Origin: Oleispira sp051275515
GTDB taxonomy: Bacteria > Pseudomonadota > Gammaproteobacteria > Pseudomonadales > Oceanobacteraceae
Length of the DNA stretch: 64,000 bases
Direction: 5' to 3'
NCBI GenBank assembly: GCA_051275515.1
Contig: JBNMOT010000002.1
Coordinates: 27,697 to 91,696, forward strand
Shown: positions 44,098-52,659 of the stretch, in pieces
Position numbering within the stretch: the stretch's first letter is position 1
Layout: each line of letters starts with the position of its first letter
Notes under the pieces: model-generated
Seen by the model: the letters and a program-made list of their open reading frames with translations, nothing else
Told to the model about the DNA's origin: nothing
Databases searched by the model: none
Made by a program: the position numbers and the translations under genes

Positions 44098-46548
44098 ATG
44101 AATTTAAGTAGTCAACAAGGTTTTTTATTAACCAGCCGCTGGTATGAAGGAGCGCAGACTACTGAGTTAGAGTTCTGGTTTGCCAGTGCTACAGGGCCTT
44201 TGTGCGTCTGTATTGAGCAGCCATCAGTCTGTTTTATTCCTATTACTGAGATCGAAAAGGCTCAACGCTTGGCGCATGGGGAAGGTATTGAGCTGACGAC
44301 GCGTTCTGTTCAACTGCGCGCGTTTAATCAACAGCCTCTCATTGCTTGCTATTTACGCCAAGAAGACATTTATCGTTTTAACTATTTACTGTGCGATTGG
44401 GATATCCCTGTCTGGGAATACGATTTACGCCCGACGGATCGCTTTTTAATGGAGCGCTTCATTCGTGGGGGCGCAATAATTGAAGGGTATTGGCAAAATA
44501 AAGACGGTTATTTACTTTGCAAGCAAGGCCGCATGAAACCGAGTGAGGCTGCCGTTAATACTGCGGCATTAACCGTGCTTTCGGTCGATATCGAAACCAC
44601 GTTTCCAAAAGAGGGAAAAAGAGACCAGCTTTACTCAATTGCTTGCCATGGTGATACCATGGTAAATGGGCTGCGAGAAACCGTAAGTTATATTTGGATG
44701 ATTGGACTCGTTGATAGTCCAGTCGCTGAGTTTTGCGAATACGTCGTCGATGAAGCCGCGCTGTTAAAAAAATTCTTTGCAGAAATGCAACGCTTAGACC
44801 CTGATGTAATTATTGGCTGGAACTTTATTCAGTTTGATATGGATTTCATTCAACGTAAATGCGATGAGCTAAACGTGCCCTTTATTTTAGGTCGTAATCA
44901 TCAAGAGGTGAGTTGGCGCCATGATCAAAGAAGCACGAACAGAAGTTATGTTTATGCTCCGGGACGTTGCATTATCGATGGCATTGAAATGCTGCGCCAA
45001 GCTCAGTATAACTTTGACAGTTTTGCTCTTGACGCGGTGGCGGAAGAATTATTAGACCGTAATAAACTGATCTCTGGCGAAGCGAAAGTTTATGAAGGCT
45101 ATGACCACGAAATCGAGTATTTATTTGATCAAGACAAACCTGCGTTAGCCGCTTACAACTTAGAAGATTGTATTTTAGTTTGGGATATTTTTCAGCAGAC
45201 TGAATTAATGGATTTTGCCCTTCAGCGTTCAAGCCTTACAGGATTATTATTAGACCGTATGGGAGGCTCGGTTGCTGGCTTTGAAAATCTATATCTTCCC
45301 TTATTGCATCGCAATGGCTATGTAGCCCCCAATTATAATGAAGGCTTTAGTGACATAAAAAGTCCAGGGGGGTTCGTGATGGACTCTCGGCCAGGTTTGT
45401 ATGACAGCATTTTAGTATTGGATTTTAAGAGTTTGTACCCATCGATCATGCGCACGTTCAAAATTGATCCAATGGGTTTAATCGAAGGCTTGAAGCAGCC
45501 ATACAATTCTATTATGGGTTTTAATGGCGGCTGCTTTGATCGTAAGAAACATTGCTTACCCGATTTGATTACTATGTTAGGGGAGCAGCGCGACCAAGCA
45601 AAGCAAGAGAAAAACCATCATCTTGCTCAAGCTATAAAAATCATTATGAGTTCTTTTTACGGCGTGCTGGGCAGCGATGGTTGTCGCTTTTTCGATATGC
45701 GCTTGTCGAGTTCTATTACACAGCGCAGCCACGATATCATTCAGCGTTCAGCGCAATGGATTGAAACTCAAGGCTATGATGTTATTTATGGCGATACCGA
45801 TTCGGTATTTGTGTGGTTAAAAGAAAAGAAAACACAGACCCAAGCCGATGCTATTGGTAAGCAATTAAGCACCGATTTGAATGGCTGGTGGCGAGACACT
45901 ATTCAGCATGAGCATCAGTTGCAAAGCCTGCTTGAAATCGAATACGAAACCCATTATCACCGTTTCTTTATGCCCTCGATTCGGGGTGCTGAAACCGGCA
46001 GTAAAAAACGCTACGCCGGCACCGTACAAAAAGTACTTATAAATGGCGGGTTAACTACGGAAACAATTTTCAAAGGTCTTGAAGCGGTACGAAGTGATTG
46101 GACACCCCTAGCTCGTGAATTTCAACGACAGCTTTTCCAGCATGTTTTTTCAGAGCAACCTTTTAAAGAATGGATGAAAACAGAAGTTGCTGATCTGATG
46201 GCGGGACATAAAAATCAACAGCTGATCTATCGAAAACGTTTACGCCAGCCACTTGGTGAATATCAGAGAAATGTTCCCCCGCATGCTAAAGCCGCAGCGG
46301 TATTAGAATTATGGCGAAAAAGACAAGGCTTGCCTCTGTTATATCAAGACCGTGGCGGCTGGGTTCAATATCTAATGACTACCAGTGGGCCGCAGCCTTT
46401 AGACGTTTATAATAGCGCAGGAGGGGCTTTGAAAATTGATTATCAGCACTATTTAGAAAAGCAGCTAGCGCCAGTATGCGATGGTTTACTGGCTTTATAT
46501 AATACCAGCTTTGCTAAAATATGCGGCCAGCAGATGACTTTGTTTTAG
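44098..46548 (+). CDS. polB: DNA polymerase II
   Basis: An 816-residue family B polymerase for damage tolerance and replication restart. The proofreading exonuclease motifs are SVDIETTFP (Exo I), IIGWNFIQFDMDF (Exo II) and YNLEDC (Exo III). The polymerase motifs are DFKSLYPSIM (A), KIIMSSFYGVLG (B) and YGDTDSVF (C). Colinear with E. coli PolB (783 residues) to the end (QQMTLF). E. coli polB is SOS-controlled, but no LexA box (CTG-N10-CAG) is visible in the 74-base upstream gap here. A perfect 8-base hairpin (46544-46577) overlaps the stop. Confidence 0.95.
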   Translation: MNLSSQQGFLLTSRWYEGAQTTELEFWFASATGPLCVCIEQPSVCFIPITEIEKAQRLAHGEGIELTTRSVQLRAFNQQPLIACYLRQEDIYRFNYLLCDWDIPVWEYDLRPTDRFLMERFIRGGAIIEGYWQNKDGYLLCKQGRMKPSEAAVNTAALTVLSVDIETTFPKEGKRDQLYSIACHGDTMVNGLRETVSYIWMIGLVDSPVAEFCEYVVDEAALLKKFFAEMQRLDPDVIIGWNFIQFDMDFIQRKCDELNVPFILGRNHQEVSWRHDQRSTNRSYVYAPGRCIIDGIEMLRQAQYNFDSFALDAVAEELLDRNKLISGEAKVYEGYDHEIEYLFDQDKPALAAYNLEDCILVWDIFQQTELMDFALQRSSLTGLLLDRMGGSVAGFENLYLPLLHRNGYVAPNYNEGFSDIKSPGGFVMDSRPGLYDSILVLDFKSLYPSIMRTFKIDPMGLIEGLKQPYNSIMGFNGGCFDRKKHCLPDLITMLGEQRDQAKQEKNHHLAQAIKIIMSSFYGVLGSDGCRFFDMRLSSSITQRSHDIIQRSAQWIETQGYDVIYGDTDSVFVWLKEKKTQTQADAIGKQLSTDLNGWWRDTIQHEHQLQSLLEIEYETHYHRFFMPSIRGAETGSKKRYAGTVQKVLINGGLTTETIFKGLEAVRSDWTPLAREFQRQLFQHVFSEQPFKEWMKTEVADLMAGHKNQQLIYRKRLRQPLGEYQRNVPPHAKAAAVLELWRKRQGLPLLYQDRGGWVQYLMTTSGPQPLDVYNSAGGALKIDYQHYLEKQLAPVCDGLLALYNTSFAKICGQQMTLF

Positions 46549-46577
46549 GCTGAACGCTCGTATTGATTTAGCCTAAA
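46544..46577 (+). repeat. hairpin at the end of polB
   Basis: TTTAGGCT and AGCCTAAA form a perfect 8-base stem with an 18-base loop; the polB stop codon is inside the first arm. There is no T run. Confidence 0.45.
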
Positions 46578-46579
46578 GC

Positions 46580-46818
46580 GATGGTGTTCATTATTTAGCC
46601 AGTGCTTATCAATCTCCATTGCTAGATGGGCGATATCCCACTGAGTGAAGCGCATACCACATTGGGGTCAGTACTTCTTATTTTGTATTGATGAAATTCA
46701 GTTGTATTCGGCCATTGATAATGTTTTAGACGAGCAATACGTGGCAGATGGTAAGCCTTATGGTTTCCGCTCAGGTAAACCAAGGTCAGTGAATATGGGT
46801 GCTCAATATCAGTTCTAG
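46580..46818 (+). pseudogene. remnant of a TonB-dependent receptor C-terminus
   Basis: The final part (about 46646-46818) reads CIDEIQLYSAIDNVLDEQYV, then ADGKPYGFRSGKPRSVNMGA and QYQF before TAG. This is the typical end of a TonB-receptor barrel (NVLDxxY, GxPR, final aromatic). Just before it, another frame gives HYLASAYQSPLLDGRYPTE, which also fits a receptor strand, so at least one frameshift separates them. The rest of the gene and its plug are absent. This is a broken fragment beside polB with no function expected. Confidence 0.65.
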
Positions 46819-46903
46819 GGTGCCAAAAGATATATCCCATAAGGGTGAATAAATAAGATACTCTGATTCATTCATCCTTTATGTATTGTTACCTGCTGTT
46901 ACT

Positions 46904-47383
46904 ATGAAAAAAATCGCCATCTTTGTTGACGTGCAAAATATTTATTACACTACTCGTGATGTCTACGGACGCTCGTTTAATTACCGTAAACTGTGGCAAA
47001 AAATTGCGCAGCAAGGCGACATAGTCTCGGCCACGGCTTATGCGATACACAAGGGCGATGATCAGCAAATAAAATTCCAAGATGCACTCAAATACATTGG
47101 TTTTGAGGTGAAGCTTAAACCGTACATTCAACGCAGTGATGGCAGTGCGAAAGGTGACTGGGATGTAGGCATTACAATTGATGTTATGGAGTCGGCTGCT
47201 TCCGGCGACGTAGATACCATTATTCTATTATCTGGGGATGGTGACTTTGATGTGTTATTGAAGAAAGTTCATCACGCGTATGGCATCACTACGGAAGCCT
47301 ATGGCGTCCCTAAATTAACGGCAGGCTCTTTGATAGAAGCGGTTAATGAGTTTCATCCTATTCGGCAAGACCTGTTGATGTAA
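46904..47383 (+). CDS. NYN-domain (LabA/DUF88) nuclease-like protein
   Basis: A 159-residue PIN-like NYN domain protein, cytosolic. The acidic site is recognised in IFVDVQNIYY (Asp near residue 9), KGDWDVGITIDVME and LLSGDGDFDVLL. The family is thought to cleave RNA; partners are unknown. The frame begins six codons earlier at a TTG; MKKIAIFVDVQN is the usual start, though no clear ribosome binding site is seen. It is a single gene. A weak AATTAGT/ACTAATT hairpin (47401-47431) follows. Confidence 0.88.
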   Translation: MKKIAIFVDVQNIYYTTRDVYGRSFNYRKLWQKIAQQGDIVSATAYAIHKGDDQQIKFQDALKYIGFEVKLKPYIQRSDGSAKGDWDVGITIDVMESAASGDVDTIILLSGDGDFDVLLKKVHHAYGITTEAYGVPKLTAGSLIEAVNEFHPIRQDLLM

Positions 47384-47577
47384 AGCATGATAAAGTAAAA
47401 AATTAGTGTTTTGTCTACTAAGCGACTAATTATTATAAAGACAGCTGTTTGAAGTGTGTTATGACGGCCGAGATGCGGGCTATGTCAGCTTAATTACGTG
47501 ATTAAGATTAGAGATTTCCAAATTTTTAATCCTTGAGCACTATACTTACTTTACATTATTTATAAGGAAATAGGCCT

Positions 47578-47919
47578 ATGCAATCTAGACGCTCATTTCT
47601 CATCCTTATTATTTGCGTTGTATTAGCAAGTTGCGGTTTGTATAGAGAGCCGTATGAATTGCAGAGTAAAGCAGGTGATATTGGTGATGCCATGGAGCAT
47701 TGTCGTGGCTTCATTAAATATACATTGCACGAGAAGGCCTATATTTATGTTGATTCAAGGTCTAGTCGTGAGACTAAAGAGTATTATGATATATTTTTGC
47801 ATTTACAAGACAGTGAACAAGAAGGCTTTGCCCAGTGCCGAGTTAACAAACAGGGCTTGATTACGTATCATTCGATTCGCGAGTTCGGTGGGAGGGGGCG
47901 TTCGTTCTCAGGTGAGTGA
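47578..47919 (+). CDS. small hypothetical lipoprotein
   Basis: A 113-residue predicted lipoprotein. The signal peptide (residues 1-19) ends in the lipobox LASC. The mature part is short and charged, with two further Cys (HCRGF and QCRVN) that could form a disulfide. No family is recognised. AAGGAAATAGGC precedes the ATG and fits a ribosome binding site. No neighbour explains it: upstream is a NYN nuclease and downstream a convergent kinase with a shared terminator region. Confidence 0.65.
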   Translation: MQSRRSFLILIICVVLASCGLYREPYELQSKAGDIGDAMEHCRGFIKYTLHEKAYIYVDSRSSRETKEYYDIFLHLQDSEQEGFAQCRVNKQGLITYHSIREFGGRGRSFSGE

Positions 47920-47945
47920 TGTCTTCATACTAAGGTTCGATCAAT

Positions 47946-48010
47946 CAAAAAAATGCCGCTTTCAGTAACCTGCGCATTATAGTAACAATAAAGGCAAGTT
48001 CGAAGGCGGC
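47946..48010 (-). terminator. long-loop intrinsic terminator after the PfkB kinase
   Basis: On the minus strand GCCGCCTTC pairs with GAAAGCGGC (one wobble) across a 38-base loop, and a 7-base T run (47947-47953) follows. It lies 48 bases after the kinase stop codon. Confidence 0.6.
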
Positions 48011-48057
48011 TATTTGTCTATCCTCTTTTATTTTTTAGCGCGTTGTGAGTGCTACCG

Positions 48058-49050
48058 TTAAAGCACTGCTTTCAACGGCTCATGCTGATCAGCCTCTAAG
48101 CGCGGGCCAAATTGGCTAACAACTTGAGAGGACGCCGCACTGGCTAAACGTCCTGCAGCGGCAAAATCATGACCTTGCGTAATGGCATACATAAAGGCAC
48201 CTGCAAATAAATCTCCGGCACCGTTTGAATCAATCGCGGTGGTTTTATTGGCTGCGATGACGTGTGTTATCTTACCATCAAAAGCAATAGCGCCCTTGCC
48301 ACCGAGAGTAATGGCAAACGCTTTTGCTTGAGTTTTCATAAAGCTAATCGCGTCCTCTAGAGTATCGGCATCGGCGAATAACATCGCTTCTTCTTCATTA
48401 CAGAATAATAAATCAACACCACCGCCGATCATTTCTTTTAAACCGTCCTTAAAGAACTGAACCATGGCAGGATCAGAGAAGGTCATGGCTGTTTTAATGT
48501 TATTTTTTTCTGCAAGCTTACGGACTTCAATTGCCGCTGCGCGAGAAAGATCCGAAGTCACTAGGTAACCTTCTATATACACATATTCAGAATCGGCTAA
48601 AGCGGCTTCGTCAATATGCTTTTGCTCTAAGTTAGCCGTAATACCTAAATAGGTATTCATGGTGCGTTCAGCATCAGGGGTTACCATTACTAAACATTTA
48701 CCCGTCACGCCTTCATCACGGTCTTCGCCTAAATTAGTATCAACACCTGCAGCTTCCATGTCACTCATATAGAAGTCTCCAGCTTCATCATTAGCGACAT
48801 TGCAGCTGTAAAACGTTTTTGCGCCAAAGTAACTAGCACCAATAATGGTGTTGGCTGCACTGCCACCGCACGCACGCTTTTTAAGACCAAAGCGATCTTT
48901 TAATACGGCCAAGCGTTCAGCCAGCTGATCTTCTTCGATTAAGGTCATGATGCCTTTTTCAATGTTGAGGTCAGAAAAAAAGCTATCTTCAACTTCAAAC
49001 TCTTTATCAACCAGTGCATTGCCGATGCCGTAAATGTGATATTTAGCCAT
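48058..49050 (-). CDS. PfkB-family carbohydrate/nucleoside kinase, adenosine kinase-like
   Basis: A 330-residue ribokinase-fold kinase. The start YGIGNALVDKEFEV and GGSAANTIIGASYFGAKTFY match the adenosine kinase-like branch common in marine gammaproteobacteria. The catalytic anion hole is DSNGAGDLFAGAFMY (an N in place of the usual T before GAGD). A lid segment lies around residues 95-125 (MEAAGVDT). Adenosine, inosine or a sugar could be the substrate. It is divergent from mrcB, 101 bases apart, and ends in its own terminator. Confidence 0.85.
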   Translation of the reverse strand: MAKYHIYGIGNALVDKEFEVEDSFFSDLNIEKGIMTLIEEDQLAERLAVLKDRFGLKKRACGGSAANTIIGASYFGAKTFYSCNVANDEAGDFYMSDMEAAGVDTNLGEDRDEGVTGKCLVMVTPDAERTMNTYLGITANLEQKHIDEAALADSEYVYIEGYLVTSDLSRAAAIEVRKLAEKNNIKTAMTFSDPAMVQFFKDGLKEMIGGGVDLLFCNEEEAMLFADADTLEDAISFMKTQAKAFAITLGGKGAIAFDGKITHVIAANKTTAIDSNGAGDLFAGAFMYAITQGHDFAAAGRLASAASSQVVSQFGPRLEADQHEPLKAVL

Positions 49051-49151
49051 GTGTCATGTCTCTTTAAATGGGAATGTTGATTATTTCTTATCAGCAGTTT
49101 AACAGAACTCGAGCATATGACTAAGTCAGTCTGTGTTAGCATACGCACACT

Positions 49152-51566
49152 ATGACGATTGCTAAAAAGCCAGCTAGGGCGAATAAATCTAGTACTCAAA
49201 AACCCGCGACGAAAAAAGCGACGGCAACTAACAATAAACCGCTTAAAACCGTTCAGCCCCAAAAAAGTTCGCGCAACTGGAAGCAACTAGTCTGGTCTGG
49301 GCTATGGCGCTTATCCATCTTGGTGATAATGGCATTAGGGGTTTGGCTGGTGTATCTGGATGCTCAGGTACGTTCAAAGTTTGATGGCAATAAATGGACG
49401 CTACCGGCAAAAGTATACGCTCGTCCGCTATCGCTGTATCCGGGTCTTTTATTATCCTCTGAGCAGCTAAGAGCTGAATTACAATGGAATGACTATACCG
49501 CGGTCAGCCATGTTATTACGCCAGGTACCTATGGGCGTGATGGCAGTGATTGGATCATTTATCGTCGTGGATTTTCGTTTGCCGATCGCAAAGAAAATGC
49601 GCTGAAAATTCGACTGTCATTTGCTTCGGGTCGTATTGATAAACTCTCTATCGCAGGCCAATCTGAAGGCTTAGTGCGAATCGAACCGCAATATATTGGT
49701 GGCATTTTCCCTGCCCATAATGAAGATCGTGAATTAATTACCCTGCAGGATGTACCTCCGGCATTAGTCGCTGGCTTGATCGCAGTAGAAGATCGCGCTT
49801 ACTTTGATCATTTTGGTATTTCAATTCGTGGCATTTTACGGGCGATGAAAGCCAATATTGCTGCGGGAAGAACCGTACAAGGCGGTTCTACTCTGACTCA
49901 GCAATTGGTGAAAAACTTTTTCCTCACCAATGAGCGATCACTGCAACGCAAAGTAAAAGAAGCGTTTATGGCTTTGTTGTTAGAGCTGCATTACAGCAAG
50001 GAAGAGATTTTACAGGCCTATCTTAACGAAGTGTATCTGGGGCAGGCGGGTCGTCGTTCGATTCACGGTATTGCGTTAGCCAGTCGTTTTTATTTTGCTA
50101 AAAATGTTCAGCAGCTCGATCTGTCTGAGATTGCACTATTAATAGGCATGATAAAAGGACCCTCTTATTACAACCCATTTCGTAAGGCTGAGAATGCTCG
50201 CTCTAGGCGTGATCTCGTATTGAATGTGATGGACGAGCTCAACATTATTTCTACAGCCGAACGAATTAATGCACAGGGTAAACCGGTTATTGTCGCTAAG
50301 TCTGGGCGTGCAGGGCAGCGCGAGTATCCTGCTTTTATTCAGTTGGTTAAACGTCAATTACAAACAGATTACCGGCTGGAAGATTTACAAAGTACGGGTT
50401 TAAAAATCTTCACCACGCTAGACCCCTGGCTGCAACATGCCACCGAAAAGTCAGTACAGCAGCATATTGCAAGATTAGAAAAACGGGCAGGATTTACCAA
50501 GCCAACCATTGAAGCCGCCGCTGTGGTGACCAGCGTTGATGGGGCAGAAGTACGTGCCATTGTAGGCTCCCGTCGGGTACAGTATTTTGGTTTCAATCGA
50601 GCTTTAGATGCTCAACGTTCGATTGGTTCATTGGCAAAGCCAGCGGTTTACTTAACGGCATTAGCATCGGGTCGATATGACTGGTCGAGTATTGTAGATG
50701 ATAAAGCGGTGAGTGTTGCTGGCCAAGATGGCAGTTTATGGCAGCCTAAAAATTACGACAAAAAAGATCATGGCAAAATATTTATGGTAGATGCCATGGC
50801 AAAATCATTAAATCAAGCGACGGCACGGTTAGGAATGAAAATCGGTATTGGCCAGGTAGTGTCTACATTTGAACGTTTAGGGGTAGAAAAATTTATTCCA
50901 CCGTATCCGTCGATACTATTGGGTTCTTTATCGATGTCACCGCTAGAGGTTACGCAAATGTTTCAGACCTTTGCATCGGGTGGTTTTGCGATGAAGCCAA
51001 GAGTGATTGAGGCATTAACAACCAGAAAAAATAAGGTGTTAACGTCTTATGCGTTAGAAGGACAGCAAGCTTTTTCTCCTGAACTCATCGAGATATTACG
51101 TTATGGGTTACAGCAGGTTGTGGTTCAGGGAACAGGGAAGCGATTAGCTCAAACGTTTAATACGACTAAAATTGCAGCCAAAACAGGCACCAGTGACGAC
51201 CAGCGAGATGCGTGGTTTGCGGGATTTGATGATCGTCATCTGGGTGTCGTTTGGGTAGGGCGTGATGACAATGAACCCATGCCTTTCACGGGGGCAAGTG
51301 GTGCCTTACCGATCTGGCAAACTATTTTTGAGGAAGCCGGGTTAGAGCCATTAACACCGTTAGTCGATCTGGAGTGGGCTTGGGTAAATGCCTATGGTCA
51401 AGCGGTTGAACAAAATTGCGGGGGTGTTAGAAAGATGCCATTTAAATCTGGGTCTCTCGCTGGACGTGAGATATCCTGTGATAATAATGTCTTTTCAGGT
51501 CCTAAATTAGACGCTAAAGAAAAAGAAAATAAAGGGGGTGGCTCGTGGTTCGATTGGTTGTTTTAG
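49152..51566 (+). CDS. mrcB: penicillin-binding protein 1B
   Basis: An 804-residue bifunctional class A PBP at the inner membrane. A basic cytoplasmic tail (residues 1-45) is followed by one membrane helix (about 52-72), a UB2H-like region, and the glycosyltransferase domain with EDRAYFDHFGIS, GGSTLTQQLVKN and YLNEVYLGQ. The transpeptidase domain has SIGSLAKP (SxxK), KSLNQAT (SxN) and AKTGTSDD (KTG). It builds and cross-links peptidoglycan, with LpoB-type activators in E. coli. The last 22 bases overlap the start of a TPR lipoprotein gene, which may be a partner. Confidence 0.95.
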   Translation: MTIAKKPARANKSSTQKPATKKATATNNKPLKTVQPQKSSRNWKQLVWSGLWRLSILVIMALGVWLVYLDAQVRSKFDGNKWTLPAKVYARPLSLYPGLLLSSEQLRAELQWNDYTAVSHVITPGTYGRDGSDWIIYRRGFSFADRKENALKIRLSFASGRIDKLSIAGQSEGLVRIEPQYIGGIFPAHNEDRELITLQDVPPALVAGLIAVEDRAYFDHFGISIRGILRAMKANIAAGRTVQGGSTLTQQLVKNFFLTNERSLQRKVKEAFMALLLELHYSKEEILQAYLNEVYLGQAGRRSIHGIALASRFYFAKNVQQLDLSEIALLIGMIKGPSYYNPFRKAENARSRRDLVLNVMDELNIISTAERINAQGKPVIVAKSGRAGQREYPAFIQLVKRQLQTDYRLEDLQSTGLKIFTTLDPWLQHATEKSVQQHIARLEKRAGFTKPTIEAAAVVTSVDGAEVRAIVGSRRVQYFGFNRALDAQRSIGSLAKPAVYLTALASGRYDWSSIVDDKAVSVAGQDGSLWQPKNYDKKDHGKIFMVDAMAKSLNQATARLGMKIGIGQVVSTFERLGVEKFIPPYPSILLGSLSMSPLEVTQMFQTFASGGFAMKPRVIEALTTRKNKVLTSYALEGQQAFSPELIEILRYGLQQVVVQGTGKRLAQTFNTTKIAAKTGTSDDQRDAWFAGFDDRHLGVVWVGRDDNEPMPFTGASGALPIWQTIFEEAGLEPLTPLVDLEWAWVNAYGQAVEQNCGGVRKMPFKSGSLAGREISCDNNVFSGPKLDAKEKENKGGGSWFDWLF

Positions 51567-52036
51567 TTCTTCTTATGAGTTGTTTAAGTGCGTGTAGTAC
51601 TAGGCCTAGTAGTGCACCACACGACCCACGAAATCAGCAAAGTTATGAAGTCGACAGTCGTGAGGGTAATGGTTTGGTTGAAAAAAGCTATTGGCAAAAA
51701 GAGTCTGTGCAACAAGATGATATATTACGACTGGATGAAGGCGAGCACCACCCGGCGGTGCAGGTCTTATTAACACAAGCAGAAGATGCTCGTCAGCAAG
51801 GTAATAATCAACAAGCGTTATCTTATCTTGATCGCGCTCGCCAAATACAGCCGCGTAATCCTGCAATTTTTTATCGTCAAGCGTGGTTGAATTATCAGCT
51901 CGGAGAATTGCAGCAATCACAACAACTATTGCAGCGTGCACAATTGTTTTTACGCCGTTCAAATGCCAGTTATGATATTTTGCAGCGTCGTATTAAAGCG
52001 CTGAAAAATACAGTAGATGCCTGGGGCGAATACTAA
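51545..52036 (+). CDS. TPR-like lipoprotein coupled to mrcB
   Basis: A 163-residue predicted lipoprotein: signal peptide with lipobox LSAC, a short polar linker and a tetratricopeptide-like helical pair (about residues 72-145: LTQAEDARQQGNNQQALSYL and REHQ-type repeats, ending in YDILQRRIKAL). It begins with a GTG inside the 3' end of mrcB, preceded by GGGGG as ribosome binding site, so the two are translated in step. The same gene order occurs beside ponB in Pseudomonas. Its position suggests a PBP1b accessory role similar in concept to LpoB/LpoP; this is inference. Confidence 0.8.
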   Translation: MVRLVVLVLLMSCLSACSTRPSSAPHDPRNQQSYEVDSREGNGLVEKSYWQKESVQQDDILRLDEGEHHPAVQVLLTQAEDARQQGNNQQALSYLDRARQIQPRNPAIFYRQAWLNYQLGELQQSQQLLQRAQLFLRRSNASYDILQRRIKALKNTVDAWGEY

Positions 52037-52043
52037 TGAGGGC

Positions 52044-52658
52044 TTAGTTCGTCGAGCTTCTCTGTTTAAGAAATAATCCTCTATTAATAGCGGTAAGCAA
52101 TAATCCTAATCCTAATTCTAATGGCCATTTAGCGGCTAATTCAGCGGCGACAGGGTTGGCGGCTAAACTGTGCAATAAAATAACTAAGCTAGCAAAGGCT
52201 GCAACCGAGAGTGCCAAGTTCGCTTGTTTGACAAACCCACCAGCTGTTTTGCTCAATAATAATTTAGCGATACCAAAACTACTGATTAAGGCGCTAGCGG
52301 TTAATAGATAGTGCAAACTTTGAGCCTGCTCACAGACCCAGTAGATGCCACACACCCCGAGTAATATTCTTCCCCATGCTTCTTTTGGCCAGTCAATGTT
52401 AAAGGCCAAGGCTAGCAAGACAAAACTCAGTAATGGGAATGCCGCGTAGAAGGCTAGCTGCTTAAACCAATACATGGGAGTGAGGTCTATCACGTGAGTC
52501 AATAAGCTGGACGCCGCGAAAGAAAAAATTAATAAACCACTGCAAAATGCGGCCGAAAACCAGCCCGGAGCTTCATCCTTGGGCGGCCATGATTTAAGCA
52601 TCCAGCCAGAGACGAGCAGCATAAGTAGCTGCCCAATAAGAGTTAGTGTGAATGACAT
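52044..52658 (-). CDS. hypothetical multi-pass membrane protein
   Basis: A 204-residue integral membrane protein with about six or seven helices and little charge. The frame opens inside hemL, but ATG 52658 lies one base after the hemL stop (TAAT ATG) and gives MSFTLTLIGQLLMLL, so it is the likely start and is translationally coupled to hemL. I do not recognise a family. Position after hemL suggests, without proof, a link to tetrapyrrole metabolism. It ends eight bases before the convergent TPR lipoprotein gene. Confidence 0.7.
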   Translation of the reverse strand: MSFTLTLIGQLLMLLVSGWMLKSWPPKDEAPGWFSAAFCSGLLIFSFAASSLLTHVIDLTPMYWFKQLAFYAAFPLLSFVLLALAFNIDWPKEAWGRILLGVCGIYWVCEQAQSLHYLLTASALISSFGIAKLLLSKTAGGFVKQANLALSVAAFASLVILLHSLAANPVAAELAAKWPLELGLGLLLTAINRGLFLKQRSSTN

Positions 52659-52659
52659 A

